64,000 nucleotides of DNA from Hyphomicrobium sp. (GTDB lineage: Bacteria; Pseudomonadota; Alphaproteobacteria; Rhizobiales; Hyphomicrobiaceae), in assembly GCF_003987855.1 (NCBI RefSeq), contig NZ_RXIZ01000007.1, forward strand, positions 276,374-340,373, in the 5' to 3' direction. The notes below the pieces were generated by a model. That model searched no databases, was not told the origin of the DNA, and saw nothing but the letters and a program-made list of their open reading frames with translations. A program made the translations under genes and the position numbers. The stretch's first letter is position 1, and every line of letters starts with the position of its first letter. Below are positions 48,468-58,313 of this stretch, piece after piece.

Positions 48468-48907
48468 CCCATCGCTTCGCTCTGCACGCGCAGGGCGAAC
48501 TGGGAGAGAGCATGCACGTGCGCCACGTTACGGCCACGTGCGACCAGACCGCACATCCTCACGCCCCATTTAAGTCTAATCCGGTATCCCAGATCGCCGG
48601 ATTGGATGAGAGAGCGAGCCCCTTCGCCCTCGACCGCAAAAGCCCCGGCTGCATCCGGGGCTTTTGCATTTTGGGAACGCCTGTCGCGCAATCCGCGAAA
48701 CTGCAATCAAATTGAAACTTTCCGATTTCTATGGTGTTGAAAGTAGCTGAATCGGTTCGATGCAGCGGGCTCCGCCTTTTTTTCTTTGCGCGTGAAAGGC
48801 ACCAAGCGGCAACAGTTTCGCCACAGCGCTATGCGATGCATCGGTATTCCCGCGATGTGGCCAGCCAATATAAACAGGCGCATATCGGTCGCCGGGGGAG
48901 TTGAAAG
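48468..48907. other. Gene-free stretch between the sigma-54 regulator and the L,D-transpeptidase
   Basis: 440 bases. It holds an AATCCGG/CCGGATT dyad near 48580-48605, the strong terminator at 48636-48672, and about 235 bases of leader before the transpeptidase that must contain its promoter. No convincing protein frame. Confidence 0.5.
48636..48672 (+). terminator. Strong rho-independent terminator
   Basis: GCAAAAGCCCCGG pairs perfectly with CCGGGGCTTTTGC (13 pairs, six-base loop), then ATTTT. It lies about 170 bases after the sigma-54 regulator stop, so either that message has a long 3' tail or a small RNA ends here. Confidence 0.85.
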
Positions 48908-51052
48908 GTGATTTTCCGTATGCGTGTCGCGAAAGTACTGGCTATCAGCGTGTTGCTGGCAGCTGGCGCCGCTCCTGCAGCAGTCGCGCAGGACCCGAGC
49001 AACGACCAACCCAACAGCGTCGGCAACGCTCCCGAAGCTCCCGCGGCCGTTGCGCCGGCAGCAACGGAACGACAGCCGCTAGACGCCGCTGCTCCTCAGG
49101 AATCCCAAAAAAATCCGCCGGCGGCGCAACAGGCTCCTGTTGCAGATCAGACCCCGCCTGTCGCCGAACCTTCAGCTCAACCAGCCACGGCATCGGACGC
49201 GCCGGTTCAGAACACGAATGCACCCCCTGCTGCGCAACCGGCGCCATCGCAGACCGCAAGCCCCGTCACACCTGCAGCTGAGACGCCTGCAGCGGCGCAG
49301 CCTCAGAAGGTCGTCGCCGACGATCGGCTTCTGTATCTGCCGGTTAGCAAGTTTATCGAGGACAATGGGAAGAAGCTTTTGGCCGCGACCGACGCTGACG
49401 ATCGCACCACCCTGATCCAATTCTACAATTCGCGCATGGGCTCGACCCTTTGGGTCGAGAAGACTGGGTATAATGCCGCCGCTAAAAATCTTATCGCCGC
49501 CCTACAGGACGCAGACAGCTGGGGCCTGCGCGCCGCCGATTACAAGATCCCCGACCTTCAGCCCTCGGCCTCGGGTGAATTCAAGCAAGAAGACCTGACA
49601 GCCGCAGAAGCGAGACTTTCTTTCGCGGCGCTGGAATACGCGCGCGACGCGCACGGAGACCGGATAAACGATCCCTCGTCTCAGCTCGGCACGTATTTGG
49701 ATCGCAAGCCCGTCCTTCTGGAACGGCGGACGGTAATCGATACGTTGGCGACCGCGCCCGATAAGGCGGCTTACCTGACGTCGCTCAATCCGAAGCATGA
49801 GCAGTTCCGCCGTCTCCGCGAGAAGCTCGCTGAGATGCGGGCATCGAAGAAAGAAGCCGACGCGCTCAAGCTCCCGGATGGAAAGCTGCTGAAGCCCGGC
49901 ATGAGTGATCCTCAGATCGCCATTCTCCGCAAGCGCTTGAAGGTAGCGGCAGAGCCGAAGAAGGACGACGGCACGGCAGCCGACGACAGCTACTACGACA
50001 AAGCGCTGTCGGACGCCGTCATCGCCTACAAGGAAAGCACCGGCATTCGTCCGGCCAACGCGTCGGTTACCGCGACCCTTCGCCGTTCGCTCAACGCCAG
50101 TAACGACGTGACGGAAGCGCGCCTCATCGCCAACATGGAAGAGTGGCGATGGATGCCGGACGATCTCGGCGACTACTACATCATGGTCAACATCCCGGAA
50201 TTCAAATTCCGGGTGGTATCCAATGGCCAGGTCATTCACGAGGAGCGTATCGTCTCCGGTCGTCCCGATGCCCAATCGCCCATCTTCTCCGAAACCATGA
50301 AGACGGTCGTCATTCAGCCGCGGTGGAACGTTCCGGATTCGATCAAGATCAAGGAACTGCTTCCTAGCCTCCGGGGCGGCGGCGATCCGCTACGCCGGCA
50401 GGGTCTCGTCCTCGAATACAACGGCCGCAAGGTCGATCCTTATAACGTCGATTGGTCACGCAACGACATCCGCAACTTCCACATCTATCAGCCTCCGGGC
50501 GGCGGCAATGCTCTTGGTGTGGTCAAATTCCTCTTCCCCAACAAGCATGCGGTCTACCTGCACGACACGCCGAGCAAGAGCCTCTTCAATGAACCCGTCC
50601 GCGCGTTCAGCCACGGCTGCATGCGCGTGCGCAACCCGGTCACGCTCGCTGAACTCATCCTTCAGAAGGACAAGAGTTGGGACAAAGAAAAAGTCGATGA
50701 TCTCGTGAAGAACGGGCCCGAAGAGAACGAGATCGCGCTCGATCATCCGATCCCGGTGCACGTCACCTACTTCACGGCTTGGGTCGGCGATGATGGCCAG
50801 GTCCAAACCTTCGATGACGTCTATGGTCACGAAAAGCGCATCAACCTTGCGCTAGCCGGCCGCTGGAATCAGATCGTCAAGGCCGACGAGAAGAAGGTTT
50901 CGCCTGAGGACATCCCGGACGACGGCTGGGGCGGCAAGGACGGCTTTGCCAACCTGTTCGGCGATGACGATGAGTATGATTCACGCGGTCGCCGCAGAAA
51001 GCACAATGGAGGCCTTGGCACGTTCTTCAAACAGGTCTTCGGCGGCTTCTAA
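48908..51052 (+). CDS. L,D-transpeptidase (YkuD) with long Ala/Pro/Gln-rich linker
   Basis: 714 residues from GTG 48908; an ATG four codons in is an alternative. A signal peptide ends near AAVAQ. About 100 residues of Ala/Pro/Gln-rich linker follow, then a scaffold domain, a peptidoglycan-binding-like helix set (GMSDPQIAILRKRLKV), and the YkuD domain with catalytic H569-G-C571 in SHGCMRVRN. These enzymes make 3-3 crosslinks in murein or attach proteins to it, in the periplasm. The C-terminus is Gly/Arg-rich. A murein-linked DUF882 protein follows. Confidence 0.92.
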   Translation: MIFRMRVAKVLAISVLLAAGAAPAAVAQDPSNDQPNSVGNAPEAPAAVAPAATERQPLDAAAPQESQKNPPAAQQAPVADQTPPVAEPSAQPATASDAPVQNTNAPPAAQPAPSQTASPVTPAAETPAAAQPQKVVADDRLLYLPVSKFIEDNGKKLLAATDADDRTTLIQFYNSRMGSTLWVEKTGYNAAAKNLIAALQDADSWGLRAADYKIPDLQPSASGEFKQEDLTAAEARLSFAALEYARDAHGDRINDPSSQLGTYLDRKPVLLERRTVIDTLATAPDKAAYLTSLNPKHEQFRRLREKLAEMRASKKEADALKLPDGKLLKPGMSDPQIAILRKRLKVAAEPKKDDGTAADDSYYDKALSDAVIAYKESTGIRPANASVTATLRRSLNASNDVTEARLIANMEEWRWMPDDLGDYYIMVNIPEFKFRVVSNGQVIHEERIVSGRPDAQSPIFSETMKTVVIQPRWNVPDSIKIKELLPSLRGGGDPLRRQGLVLEYNGRKVDPYNVDWSRNDIRNFHIYQPPGGGNALGVVKFLFPNKHAVYLHDTPSKSLFNEPVRAFSHGCMRVRNPVTLAELILQKDKSWDKEKVDDLVKNGPEENEIALDHPIPVHVTYFTAWVGDDGQVQTFDDVYGHEKRINLALAGRWNQIVKADEKKVSPEDIPDDGWGGKDGFANLFGDDDEYDSRGRRRKHNGGLGTFFKQVFGGF

Positions 51053-51075
51053 GATCAGCTGAGTTCATTGAGTGC

Positions 51076-51111
51076 AAAGCCGGCGCGGATCTTCTCCGCA
51101 GCCGGCTTTTT
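51076..51111 (+). terminator. Rho-independent terminator after the L,D-transpeptidase
   Basis: AAAGCCGGC-GCGGA pairs with TCCGC-(A)-GCCGGCTTT, a 14-pair stem with one bulge and five-base loop, ending in TT. It lies 24 bases after the stop. Confidence 0.85.
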
Positions 51112-51273
51112 CGCGCTCCCGAGCCTACCGGCCTTTTTATCGCCCTTTCGCAAGATTTAGATGCCGAACGGGGATAGTTACCGCCTGTTAACGGTTCGCA
51201 ATTAATCGTTAAGGGCCGAGCATTTTTCGCCCCAGTCGGGCTCGGGGTGTTCTTAGTAGGGACGGGGGAATTC

Positions 51274-52845
51274 GTGGCTTTTCGCCGCTCAGGCTTCCTT
51301 TTCGGCGCGTTCGCGCTCATCGCATCGGTGTGCCTCAACGCCGACAAGATGACGGCGGCCGGTGAGCCCGACGAACGCACGATCTCATTTTATCATATCC
51401 ATACCCAGGAACGTCTCACCGTCGTCTACAAGCGGAACGGCAAATACGTTCCCGAGGCGATGAAACAGATCAACTACATCATGCGCGATTGGCGCAAAAA
51501 TCTCGTCAAGGAAATCGCACCCGCAACGATCGACCTCGCCTGGGAAATGCACGAGGAGCTTGGCTCCAAGGAACCGATCAACATCATCTGCGGCTATCGT
51601 TCAGCCGAAACAAACGAGATGCTGCGCCATACCGTCGGCGGCCAGGCGAAACAGAGCCAGCACATCACGGGCAAGGCGATCGACATCACGTTCCCGGATA
51701 TTCCGCTGAAGAAGATGCGATACTCGGCTCTTATCCGTGAACGCGGCGGCGTCGGATATTACCCCACTTCAGGCGTGCCATTCGTCCACGTCGATACCGC
51801 CAACGTGCGCATGTGGCCACGCATGCCCCGTATGGAACTTGCTCTGCTTTTCCCGAACGGCCGCTCGAAATACGTACCGACTGACGGCCGACCGATCACG
51901 CCAGCCGACGTCAAAGTGGCGCAAAGCAAATTCGGCGAGCTTGCCACCCAAGTTGCAGAATTCTTCCATGACCGACGGACCCCGGGCACATCGCGGACGA
52001 TGGTCGCTTCTGTAGAAGTGGCGCCTCCGAAGAAGAGCCTGAGCGTCGTCGCTTCCCTTGGGCTCCCGGGGCGAACTAAGCCGTCTGATGGCTCAACCCG
52101 GCGAACGATCAATCTGACGACAGAGCCCGACCCCGCGGCATCGCAAGTCCGTCCGTTCGCGCCGGCGACGACTTTGGCGTCGCTGGAAGCAACCTCGGAA
52201 GACGTTGCCGCCGCACCGAAATTGGTCGCCTCGCCCAAACTTATCGACCGGTCTTCGCACTTTACGCTGCCTTCAAAGGCCGACCGTGGAAAGCTCGATG
52301 CTTTAGTGGCTGCCGCATCGTCCACACCGCTTCCTGAATTGATCCAGGGCCCGCAGCCAGCCGTTCGCCCGCAGAAGGCGCTCGCCGATGCCGCGCTGGC
52401 CGAAACGCGCAAGTCTGCGGCTCCGAGCGAGCCCATTGCCCAAGTCGCAAGTCTCGACCCCGCAGCCGGAACGGTTGGCGACATGCGACCCGCGAGCCTG
52501 ACGGACTGGGCACAAGCACCCGCTTATGACGAAGATCATCCTGATGAGATGGCCTATCGGCCCTTCCCGCTCGCGCCGTTCTTGACCGATGGTCCTACCG
52601 CCCGTGACCAGCCGCTCGCTGCGATGCAGGCTCCCGATGTCGCAGCCACGCTTGATGCGCTCGATAACGACGGGAGCGTTATCCCTATGAAGCTGCGCCC
52701 CGGCCGCCAGCTCGCAGAAGCGATGTGGTGCGATAAGTTCCAGGGCAAAGCTGTCCACGCAGAAGCTCTGACCGAAATAGACCAAGGCCGGAAAACCCTA
52801 TCCGCCAGCATTCAAAGCCGGCCGGTGCAGACCAGCGCTCGCTGA
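51274..52845 (+). CDS. DUF882 (YcbK-like, peptidase M15-type) protein with long C-terminal tail
   Basis: 523 residues from GTG 51274, preceded by GGGGGAA; a GTG 27 bases earlier is less well placed. N-terminal signal or anchor (LFGAFALIASVCL). The metallo-endopeptidase-like domain, about residues 35-200, has zinc-ligand motifs H130 and D137 in SQHITGKAIDI and H172/D174 in FVHVDTANVRMWP, as in murein endopeptidases of the LAS family. The last ~300 residues are low-complexity and disordered. Probably cuts or trims peptidoglycan in the periplasm. Confidence 0.87.
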   Translation: MAFRRSGFLFGAFALIASVCLNADKMTAAGEPDERTISFYHIHTQERLTVVYKRNGKYVPEAMKQINYIMRDWRKNLVKEIAPATIDLAWEMHEELGSKEPINIICGYRSAETNEMLRHTVGGQAKQSQHITGKAIDITFPDIPLKKMRYSALIRERGGVGYYPTSGVPFVHVDTANVRMWPRMPRMELALLFPNGRSKYVPTDGRPITPADVKVAQSKFGELATQVAEFFHDRRTPGTSRTMVASVEVAPPKKSLSVVASLGLPGRTKPSDGSTRRTINLTTEPDPAASQVRPFAPATTLASLEATSEDVAAAPKLVASPKLIDRSSHFTLPSKADRGKLDALVAAASSTPLPELIQGPQPAVRPQKALADAALAETRKSAAPSEPIAQVASLDPAAGTVGDMRPASLTDWAQAPAYDEDHPDEMAYRPFPLAPFLTDGPTARDQPLAAMQAPDVAATLDALDNDGSVIPMKLRPGRQLAEAMWCDKFQGKAVHAEALTEIDQGRKTLSASIQSRPVQTSAR

Positions 52846-52856
52846 ATTTCAAGATA

Positions 52857-53786
52857 TTACGCGGAGATTGTCGCTGTTCCTCTCTTGAGCGATGCCTGAC
52901 CGGCTTCGTCGACGAGTTTCGCCAACGCCATGAAGTCTTCTCGCCTCGGGCTAGACCGCCGCCACGCCAGACCGATCGAACGGGAGGGTTCCGGCTCAAC
53001 GAAGCGGATGACCTTGATTTCGCGTGCCCGCCCTTCAACGCCGATGCATATCTCGGGCAACAACGTAATTCCGAACCCGGCGGACACCATCTCAACGATC
53101 GTCGAAAGGCTTGACGCCCCGAAGGTGTTGACGTCGTCCACCTGCTGCAGACTGCAGTACGTCAGCGCCTGATCGCGCAGGCAATGACCTTCTTCAAGCA
53201 ACAGCAGGCGATCATGCTCAACCATCTCTTTCGTGGCCCGCACACGTCCCGACAGCTTCCTGGCTTTCGGGAGCGCGAGCAAAAAGCGGTCCTCGAAAAT
53301 CGCCTGAGTTTCGATGTCCGCGTTCTTGATCGGCAGCGCGAGTAGGAGCACGTCGAGTTTTCCCTCGATCAGCTCGTCCGTCAAAACATGGGTTTGCGTC
53401 TCGCGAACGTGCAGCTCGAGATCCGGATGGTTCTCCTTCAGGAGCGGAAGGAGTTGAGGCAAGAGATACGGCGCGACAGAAGGAATTACGCCCAGACGTA
53501 GCGTACCCGAGAGCACTCCACCGGCGTGCTGGGCATAATCGACGAGATTGCGCACATCGTTGAGAAGGCGCTGCGCCCGATGCGCGATCTCCTCGCCTTT
53601 GGGTGTCAGCTTAATGCCGTTGCGAGTTCTCTCGACCAGCGCAATGCCGAGCGACGCCTCCAGATCCTGGATCTGCATCGAAAGCGCAGGTTGCGTTACC
53701 GCGCACGCGTCCGCCGCACGCCCGAAATGCTGTTCGCGTGCGAGCGCGTCGAAGTACCGGAGTTGCTTCAGCGTGACGTGGGTCAT
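52857..53786 (-). CDS. oxyR: LysR-family hydrogen peroxide sensor OxyR
   Basis: 309 residues. Helix-turn-helix at the N-terminus (LKQLRYFDALAREQHFGRAADACAVTQPALSMQIQDLE). The two redox cysteines are conserved: C202 and C211 in EEGHCLRDQALTYC, the same nine-residue spacing as C199/C208 of Escherichia coli OxyR. I start at the ATG giving MTHVTLKQL; 48 codons upstream are open but not family-like. No catalase or peroxiredoxin gene is adjacent. Confidence 0.92.
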   Translation of the reverse strand: MTHVTLKQLRYFDALAREQHFGRAADACAVTQPALSMQIQDLEASLGIALVERTRNGIKLTPKGEEIAHRAQRLLNDVRNLVDYAQHAGGVLSGTLRLGVIPSVAPYLLPQLLPLLKENHPDLELHVRETQTHVLTDELIEGKLDVLLLALPIKNADIETQAIFEDRFLLALPKARKLSGRVRATKEMVEHDRLLLLEEGHCLRDQALTYCSLQQVDDVNTFGASSLSTIVEMVSAGFGITLLPEICIGVEGRAREIKVIRFVEPEPSRSIGLAWRRSSPRREDFMALAKLVDEAGQASLKRGTATISA

Positions 53787-54007
53787 CAGGAGGACTAATG
53801 CCAAGGACAAGAAATAGCGATTTGTCCTTATCACGCGCGGAGCGTAGGGTGAACCTACAGTCGCTCGGATCCGATCACATTTCCGAGCGCAGACAGACGG
53901 CAGCCGAAAGGTTGCCATCGCCAGCGCCACCTGCTCCTAGCGCCGAATGGGGGTAGGTGGCGTTGTTTTTTAGAATAGGTTGCAGGGCAACCTTTGCTGG
54001 TGCCGGC

Positions 54008-54304
54008 CTACTCCGCCGCCATCATCGCGTCGACCATGGCATCCGTGTTCGGCGGCCCGTCCAGCATGCCCAGCGCATGCATGTAGACTTCGAGGATGCT
54101 CTCTTCTTCCTGCCGCTCAGCATTCGTCTTTTTGCGCAGGCGGACGATCTGACGAAGAGCCTTGACGTCGAAGCCCACGGCTTTGGCCTCTGTATATTTG
54201 TCGCGAATATCGGCCCCGAGTTGCTTCTTTTCCTCTTCGAGGCGTTCGATCTGTTCGACGAACTGGCGCAGCTGATTTTGCGCCGAGGCTTGAAGCGTGC
54301 TCAT
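54008..54304 (-). CDS. gapR: GapR-like DUF2312 DNA-binding protein
   Basis: 98 residues. The whole protein matches GapR: a long helix (LRQFVEQIERLEEEKKQLGADIRDKYTEAKAVGFDVKALRQIVRLRKK) then a shorter C-terminal helix. In Caulobacter, GapR binds overtwisted DNA ahead of replication forks and aids gyrase. AGGAG lies six bases before the ATG. Likely essential nucleoid-associated protein. Confidence 0.93.
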   Translation of the reverse strand: MSTLQASAQNQLRQFVEQIERLEEEKKQLGADIRDKYTEAKAVGFDVKALRQIVRLRKKTNAERQEEESILEVYMHALGMLDGPPNTDAMVDAMMAAE

Positions 54305-54507
54305 AGGAACTCCTGCTGTGTAAGTGCCTCGACGCTAACGGCCGGCACAGGTCACAGCAAGGCAGCAAACCCCGCAATCCCAAGGGATAAAATCAGTCTT
54401 CACACTTGACGTTGTATATGTCGCGCACTCGAATTTGAGTCGTTGCCGACGGTGAGCAGTCGAAAGCAACGCTTTTGGCGAATCCTCAGCGAGACGGAAG
54501 CCCTAGA

Positions 54508-54816
54508 TTAATGGTCCTGCGGGCGGTTCTGCTGGAACGCGGCCTGCTTTTCTGCCGAGGCATCCGTTTGATACTTTGCCTTCCACTCCTTGAACGGCAT
54601 GCCATAAACAATCTCCCTCGCTTCCTCCTTGGAAAGCTCAAGACCTCTATCCGCGGCAGCATCAGACATCCAGGTCGAGAGGCAATTCCGGCAAAACCCG
54701 GCGAGATTCATCATATCGATGTTCTGAACGTCCGTCCGTGTCCGCAGATGTTCGACGAGACGGCGGAAAGCGGCCGCTTCTAGCTCGATTGTGGTTTGCG
54801 GATCGAAGGTTTTCAT
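54508..54816 (-). CDS. DUF1244 family protein
   Basis: 102 residues. DUF1244 core AFRRLVEHLRTRTDVQNIDMMNLAGFCRNCLSTW with CRNC and YGMPFKEWKAKYQ. Small helical domain found across alpha- and gammaproteobacteria, of unknown function. GGGAG upstream of the ATG. Confidence 0.9.
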   Translation of the reverse strand: MKTFDPQTTIELEAAAFRRLVEHLRTRTDVQNIDMMNLAGFCRNCLSTWMSDAAADRGLELSKEEAREIVYGMPFKEWKAKYQTDASAEKQAAFQQNRPQDH

Positions 54817-54990
54817 GGCTCATCTCCCGGCCGGGCAGGCGGCTGTTGGGCCTAGACATAGGGGGCATCTTGGCAAGTCGGAACCCCCAATGGCGCTGCG
54901 GCCTCTGATGCCTTGACGCGCGAAGGGGCTTTGCGCAAACCAGACCGCAGAATAACGACATAACAACCAGGCGTGGGCCAGGGAGACGCT

Positions 54991-56286
54991 ATGAAAGACG
55001 GCACGAACGGCGGCGTTCGCGAGATTTTGAGCACGCTGTTCGAAACCGCCTATCGAACGGCGCACCCCGCCGTTGCCTTGCCCTCGCACCTGCCAAAGGT
55101 GCCGGACGGCGGGCGCATCATCATCATAGGTGCGGGTAAAGGGTCAGCCGCAATGGCGGTTGCAGCCGAAGAACATTACATCTCGACGGGGGAAGCCGAT
55201 AAAGTCTCGGGTCTCATCTCAACGCGCCACGGCTTCGGTCTACCGACGAAGATCATCGAAATCCTGGAGGCGGGCCACCCCGTCCCCGATGCGAATTCGA
55301 TCGTCGGCGCCGAACGCGCGATCGCGCTGGCCAAGAGCGCGGGACCAAACGACTTGGTGCTTTGCCTGCTGTCGGGAGGTGCGTCGGCGATCTGGGCGGC
55401 GCCAGTGCCAGGCGTTAGCTTCGAGGCCAAGCAGTCGCTCACCAAGCAGCTGCTGAAATCTGGCGCGCCGATCTCGGAGATGAATTGCGTGCGCAAGCAC
55501 CTGTCGGAGGTGAAAGGTGGCAAGCTCGCCGCTGCCGTCTACCCCGCTCGCCTTCTGACACTCGCCATTTCCGACGTGCCGGGCGACAATCCCGATGAGA
55601 TCGGATCCGGCCCGACTGTTGCGGACCGTTCGACGCTTGCCGATGCGCGCGCAGTGCTCGCGAAGTGGAACATCACTCCGTCGCCGGAAATCGCGAAGGC
55701 CCTCGACGATCCGAAGAATGAAACACTCAAGGCAGGCGATCCCAAGCTGGCCAATTCGGCCTATCAGATCGTTGCCGCGCCTCGCGCTTCCATAGAGGCC
55801 GCAGCTGCCATCGCCCGCGATCTCGGTTATCGTGTTATCACCTTGGGAGACGACCTCGAAGGCGAGGCGCGCGAAGTTGCGCGCAAACACGCCGAGATGG
55901 CGCTCGACGCGAAGCGTAATGGTGAGAAGGTTGCCATCATGTCCGGTGGCGAGTTGACGGTCACCGTTCGCGGCAACGGCTCGGGTGGCCCGAACCAGGA
56001 ATACGCGCTCGGGCTGGCGATCGCTCTTGGCGGCGCACCCGGAGTTGCCGGACTGGCCGGCGACACGGATGGCATCGACGGTGGCGGTGGTCATGCGGGC
56101 GACCCCGCGGGCGCCATGGTGTTTCCCGACACGCTGGCGCGAGCTGCGGCACAAAATCTCAATGCGGCCAAGTTCCTGGAGAACAACGACTCCACGGGTT
56201 TCTTCCGGCCTCTCGGCGATCTAATCCTGTGTGGCCCGACCCAAACCAACGTCAACGATTTCCGGGTCGTCTTGGTCGATCCGTAA
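54991..56286 (+). CDS. Glycerate 2-kinase, MOFRL family
   Basis: 431 residues from ATG with GGGAG six bases upstream; an in-frame GTG lies six codons earlier. The enzyme phosphorylates D-glycerate to 2-phosphoglycerate. Segments: IIIGAGKGSAAMAVAAE near the N-terminus, CLLSGGASAIWAAPVPG in the active region, and the C-terminal MOFRL block GGPNQEYALGLAIALGG with AGDTDGIDGGGGHAG. In methylotrophic Hyphomicrobium relatives this step belongs to the serine cycle (gck). It opens an operon with DUF1036 and pyruvate kinase, so its product can flow to pyruvate via enolase. Confidence 0.93.
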   Translation: MKDGTNGGVREILSTLFETAYRTAHPAVALPSHLPKVPDGGRIIIIGAGKGSAAMAVAAEEHYISTGEADKVSGLISTRHGFGLPTKIIEILEAGHPVPDANSIVGAERAIALAKSAGPNDLVLCLLSGGASAIWAAPVPGVSFEAKQSLTKQLLKSGAPISEMNCVRKHLSEVKGGKLAAAVYPARLLTLAISDVPGDNPDEIGSGPTVADRSTLADARAVLAKWNITPSPEIAKALDDPKNETLKAGDPKLANSAYQIVAAPRASIEAAAAIARDLGYRVITLGDDLEGEAREVARKHAEMALDAKRNGEKVAIMSGGELTVTVRGNGSGGPNQEYALGLAIALGGAPGVAGLAGDTDGIDGGGGHAGDPAGAMVFPDTLARAAAQNLNAAKFLENNDSTGFFRPLGDLILCGPTQTNVNDFRVVLVDP

Positions 56287-56355
56287 ACTTGAAGATCGCG
56301 GCAAGCGGACGGGCATGAGCACCTTCCTCCCCATCGAGACTTGGAGCCTCGGACT

Positions 56356-56802
56356 TTGCCATCCCGCTTGATCCCGCGCGTGATTGCCGGATACGCCGCA
56401 GCGCCGTTCTTCCTCTGTCTCTTTACGGCCGCTGCCCATGCCGACCTGAAACTCTGCAATGCGACCTCGAGCAGAGTGGGCGTTGCCATCGGCTATCAGG
56501 ATACGACGGGCTGGGCCACCGAAGGTTGGTGGAACATCGCATCCCAAACATGCGAGACACTCTTGAAGGGCGGATTGCCCAGCCGCTTCGTTTACGTCCA
56601 TGCGGTCGACTACGATCGCGGCGGCGAATGGGGCGGCAAGAACGACATGTGCACGACAGAAAAGTCCTTCGCCATCCGGGGGGTTCAGGATTGCGTGAAA
56701 CGCGGATATAAGCGCACCGGATTTTTTGAAGTAGATACTGGCGAGGCGAAGGAGTGGACCGTTCGCCTCACCGACCCGGGTCAAGGAAAAGCTGACAAAT
56801 GA
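56356..56802 (+). CDS. DUF1036 family exported protein
   Basis: 148 residues from TTG 56356, chosen because GGAG sits eight bases upstream; an earlier in-frame TTG at 56341 has no such site. Signal peptide ends near AAAHADL. The conserved domain has LKLCNATSSRVGVAIGYQD, TEGWWNIA, and four cysteines able to form disulfides. Found between glycerate kinase and pyruvate kinase in many Rhizobiales, but of unknown function. Stop overlaps the pyk start. Confidence 0.85.
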   Translation: MPSRLIPRVIAGYAAAPFFLCLFTAAAHADLKLCNATSSRVGVAIGYQDTTGWATEGWWNIASQTCETLLKGGLPSRFVYVHAVDYDRGGEWGGKNDMCTTEKSFAIRGVQDCVKRGYKRTGFFEVDTGEAKEWTVRLTDPGQGKADK

Positions 56803-58244
56803 GACGTAATCGCCGGGTCAAGATCGTAGCGACGCTTGGTCCTGCGTCGGCTGCGCCGGAAATGGTCGAGCGGCTGTTCATTGCAGGTGTGGACGTCTTC
56901 CGCATCAACATGAGCCATTCCACCCACGATGGCTCCAAGGCGCTCTACAATACCGTGCGGGCCTGCGCCGCCCGTCACCGGCACCCCATCGGCATTCTCG
57001 CCGACTTGCAGGGGCCAAAGTTCCGTGTCGGCAATTTCGATGCCGGCCGCGTGAATGTCCCGACCGGCGCGATCTTCAAATTCGATCGCGACGAGACCCT
57101 CGGCACAGACCAGCGGGTCTACCTCCCGCATCCTCAGATCTTCGATGCCATCGAACCTGGCCATAATCTGGTGCTCGATGATGGCAAGCTGCGCATGCGC
57201 GTGATCGAGGCCTCTCCCGTCCAGATCAAGGCAGAGGTCACGACCGGCGGCATGCTCGCGAGCCGCAAGGGCATCTCGATGCCTGACACGCTGCTGCCAA
57301 TCAGTCCGTTGACCGATAAGGACAAGGACGATCTCGCTCATGCCTTGAAACTCGGCGTCGATTGGGTCGCATTATCGTTCGTCCAGCGCGCCGAAGACGT
57401 CCACGAAGTTCGCCGGCTAATTGGCAATCGTGCCGCCATTCTCTCCAAGATCGAAAAGCCATCCGCGGTCGCCGCCCTCGAAGAGGTGATCGCGGCTTCC
57501 GATGGCATCATGGTCGCGCGCGGCGATCTCGGCGTTGAAATGCCCGTCGAAAAGGTTCCAGGCATCCAGAAGAAGATCACGCGTCTGTCGCGCGCTGCCG
57601 GCAAGCCAGTGATCGTGGCGACCCAAATGCTCGAAAGCATGATCTCCTCGCCGATGCCCACCCGTGCGGAAGTCTCCGACGTCGCGACGGCCGTGTTCGA
57701 CGGCGCGGACGCCATCATGCTTTCTGCCGAAAGCGCGGTCGGCCAGTATCCCGTCGACGCCATACAGATGATGGACAAGATCGCGCGCGAAGTGGAGCAC
57801 GATCCGGTTTACGAACCGATGCTGTACGCGACACAAACCGAGCCGCAACCAACGGGCGCCGACGCGATTGCGGCCGCCGCTTCCGCCATCGCCGATACCG
57901 TGCGCCTCGGCGCAATCGTCTGTTACACGGCGACGGGATCGACCGTCTTGCGTGTCACCCGCGAACGTCCCGGCATCCCGGTGATCGGCCTAACGCCGGT
58001 TGAATCGACCGCACGCCGTCTCGCGCTCGTGTGGGGCGTTCACACGATCCTGACCGGTGATCCGGAAAATCTTTCGCACATGGTGCGCAAGGCATGCAGA
58101 ATCGCCTTCGAGGAAGGCCTCGTCAAAGCGCGCGAAGGCATCTTGATTACGGCAGGCATTCCGCTCGGAAGCCCGGGCGCCACGAACATGATCCGCATCG
58201 CCTTCGTCGACGATTCCGGCGCGCCGATCGCAGAAGAAGTTTAG
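56799..58244 (+). CDS. pyk: Pyruvate kinase
   Basis: 481 residues. Converts phosphoenolpyruvate and ADP to pyruvate and ATP. Segments: KIVATLGPASAAPEMVERL, NMSHSTHDG, KPVIVATQMLESMISSPMPTRAEVSDVATAVFDGADAIMLSAESAVGQYP, and C-terminal allosteric domain. The ATG overlaps the DUF1036 stop (ATGA), so the gene is translationally coupled and co-regulated with glycerate kinase. Confidence 0.96.
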   Translation: MRRNRRVKIVATLGPASAAPEMVERLFIAGVDVFRINMSHSTHDGSKALYNTVRACAARHRHPIGILADLQGPKFRVGNFDAGRVNVPTGAIFKFDRDETLGTDQRVYLPHPQIFDAIEPGHNLVLDDGKLRMRVIEASPVQIKAEVTTGGMLASRKGISMPDTLLPISPLTDKDKDDLAHALKLGVDWVALSFVQRAEDVHEVRRLIGNRAAILSKIEKPSAVAALEEVIAASDGIMVARGDLGVEMPVEKVPGIQKKITRLSRAAGKPVIVATQMLESMISSPMPTRAEVSDVATAVFDGADAIMLSAESAVGQYPVDAIQMMDKIAREVEHDPVYEPMLYATQTEPQPTGADAIAAAASAIADTVRLGAIVCYTATGSTVLRVTRERPGIPVIGLTPVESTARRLALVWGVHTILTGDPENLSHMVRKACRIAFEEGLVKAREGILITAGIPLGSPGATNMIRIAFVDDSGAPIAEEV

Positions 58245-58313
58245 TCCGCCTTTAGGCGAGATTATTCTGAGATTTGCGGCGAGCGATCGCGGCGTACCGA
58301 CAGGGTAAGCCGT

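Noticed and set aside
53787..53930. 48-residue N-terminal extension of OxyR
   Set aside because: OxyR proteins begin just before the LKQLRYF helix; the extension has no similarity and no ribosome site.
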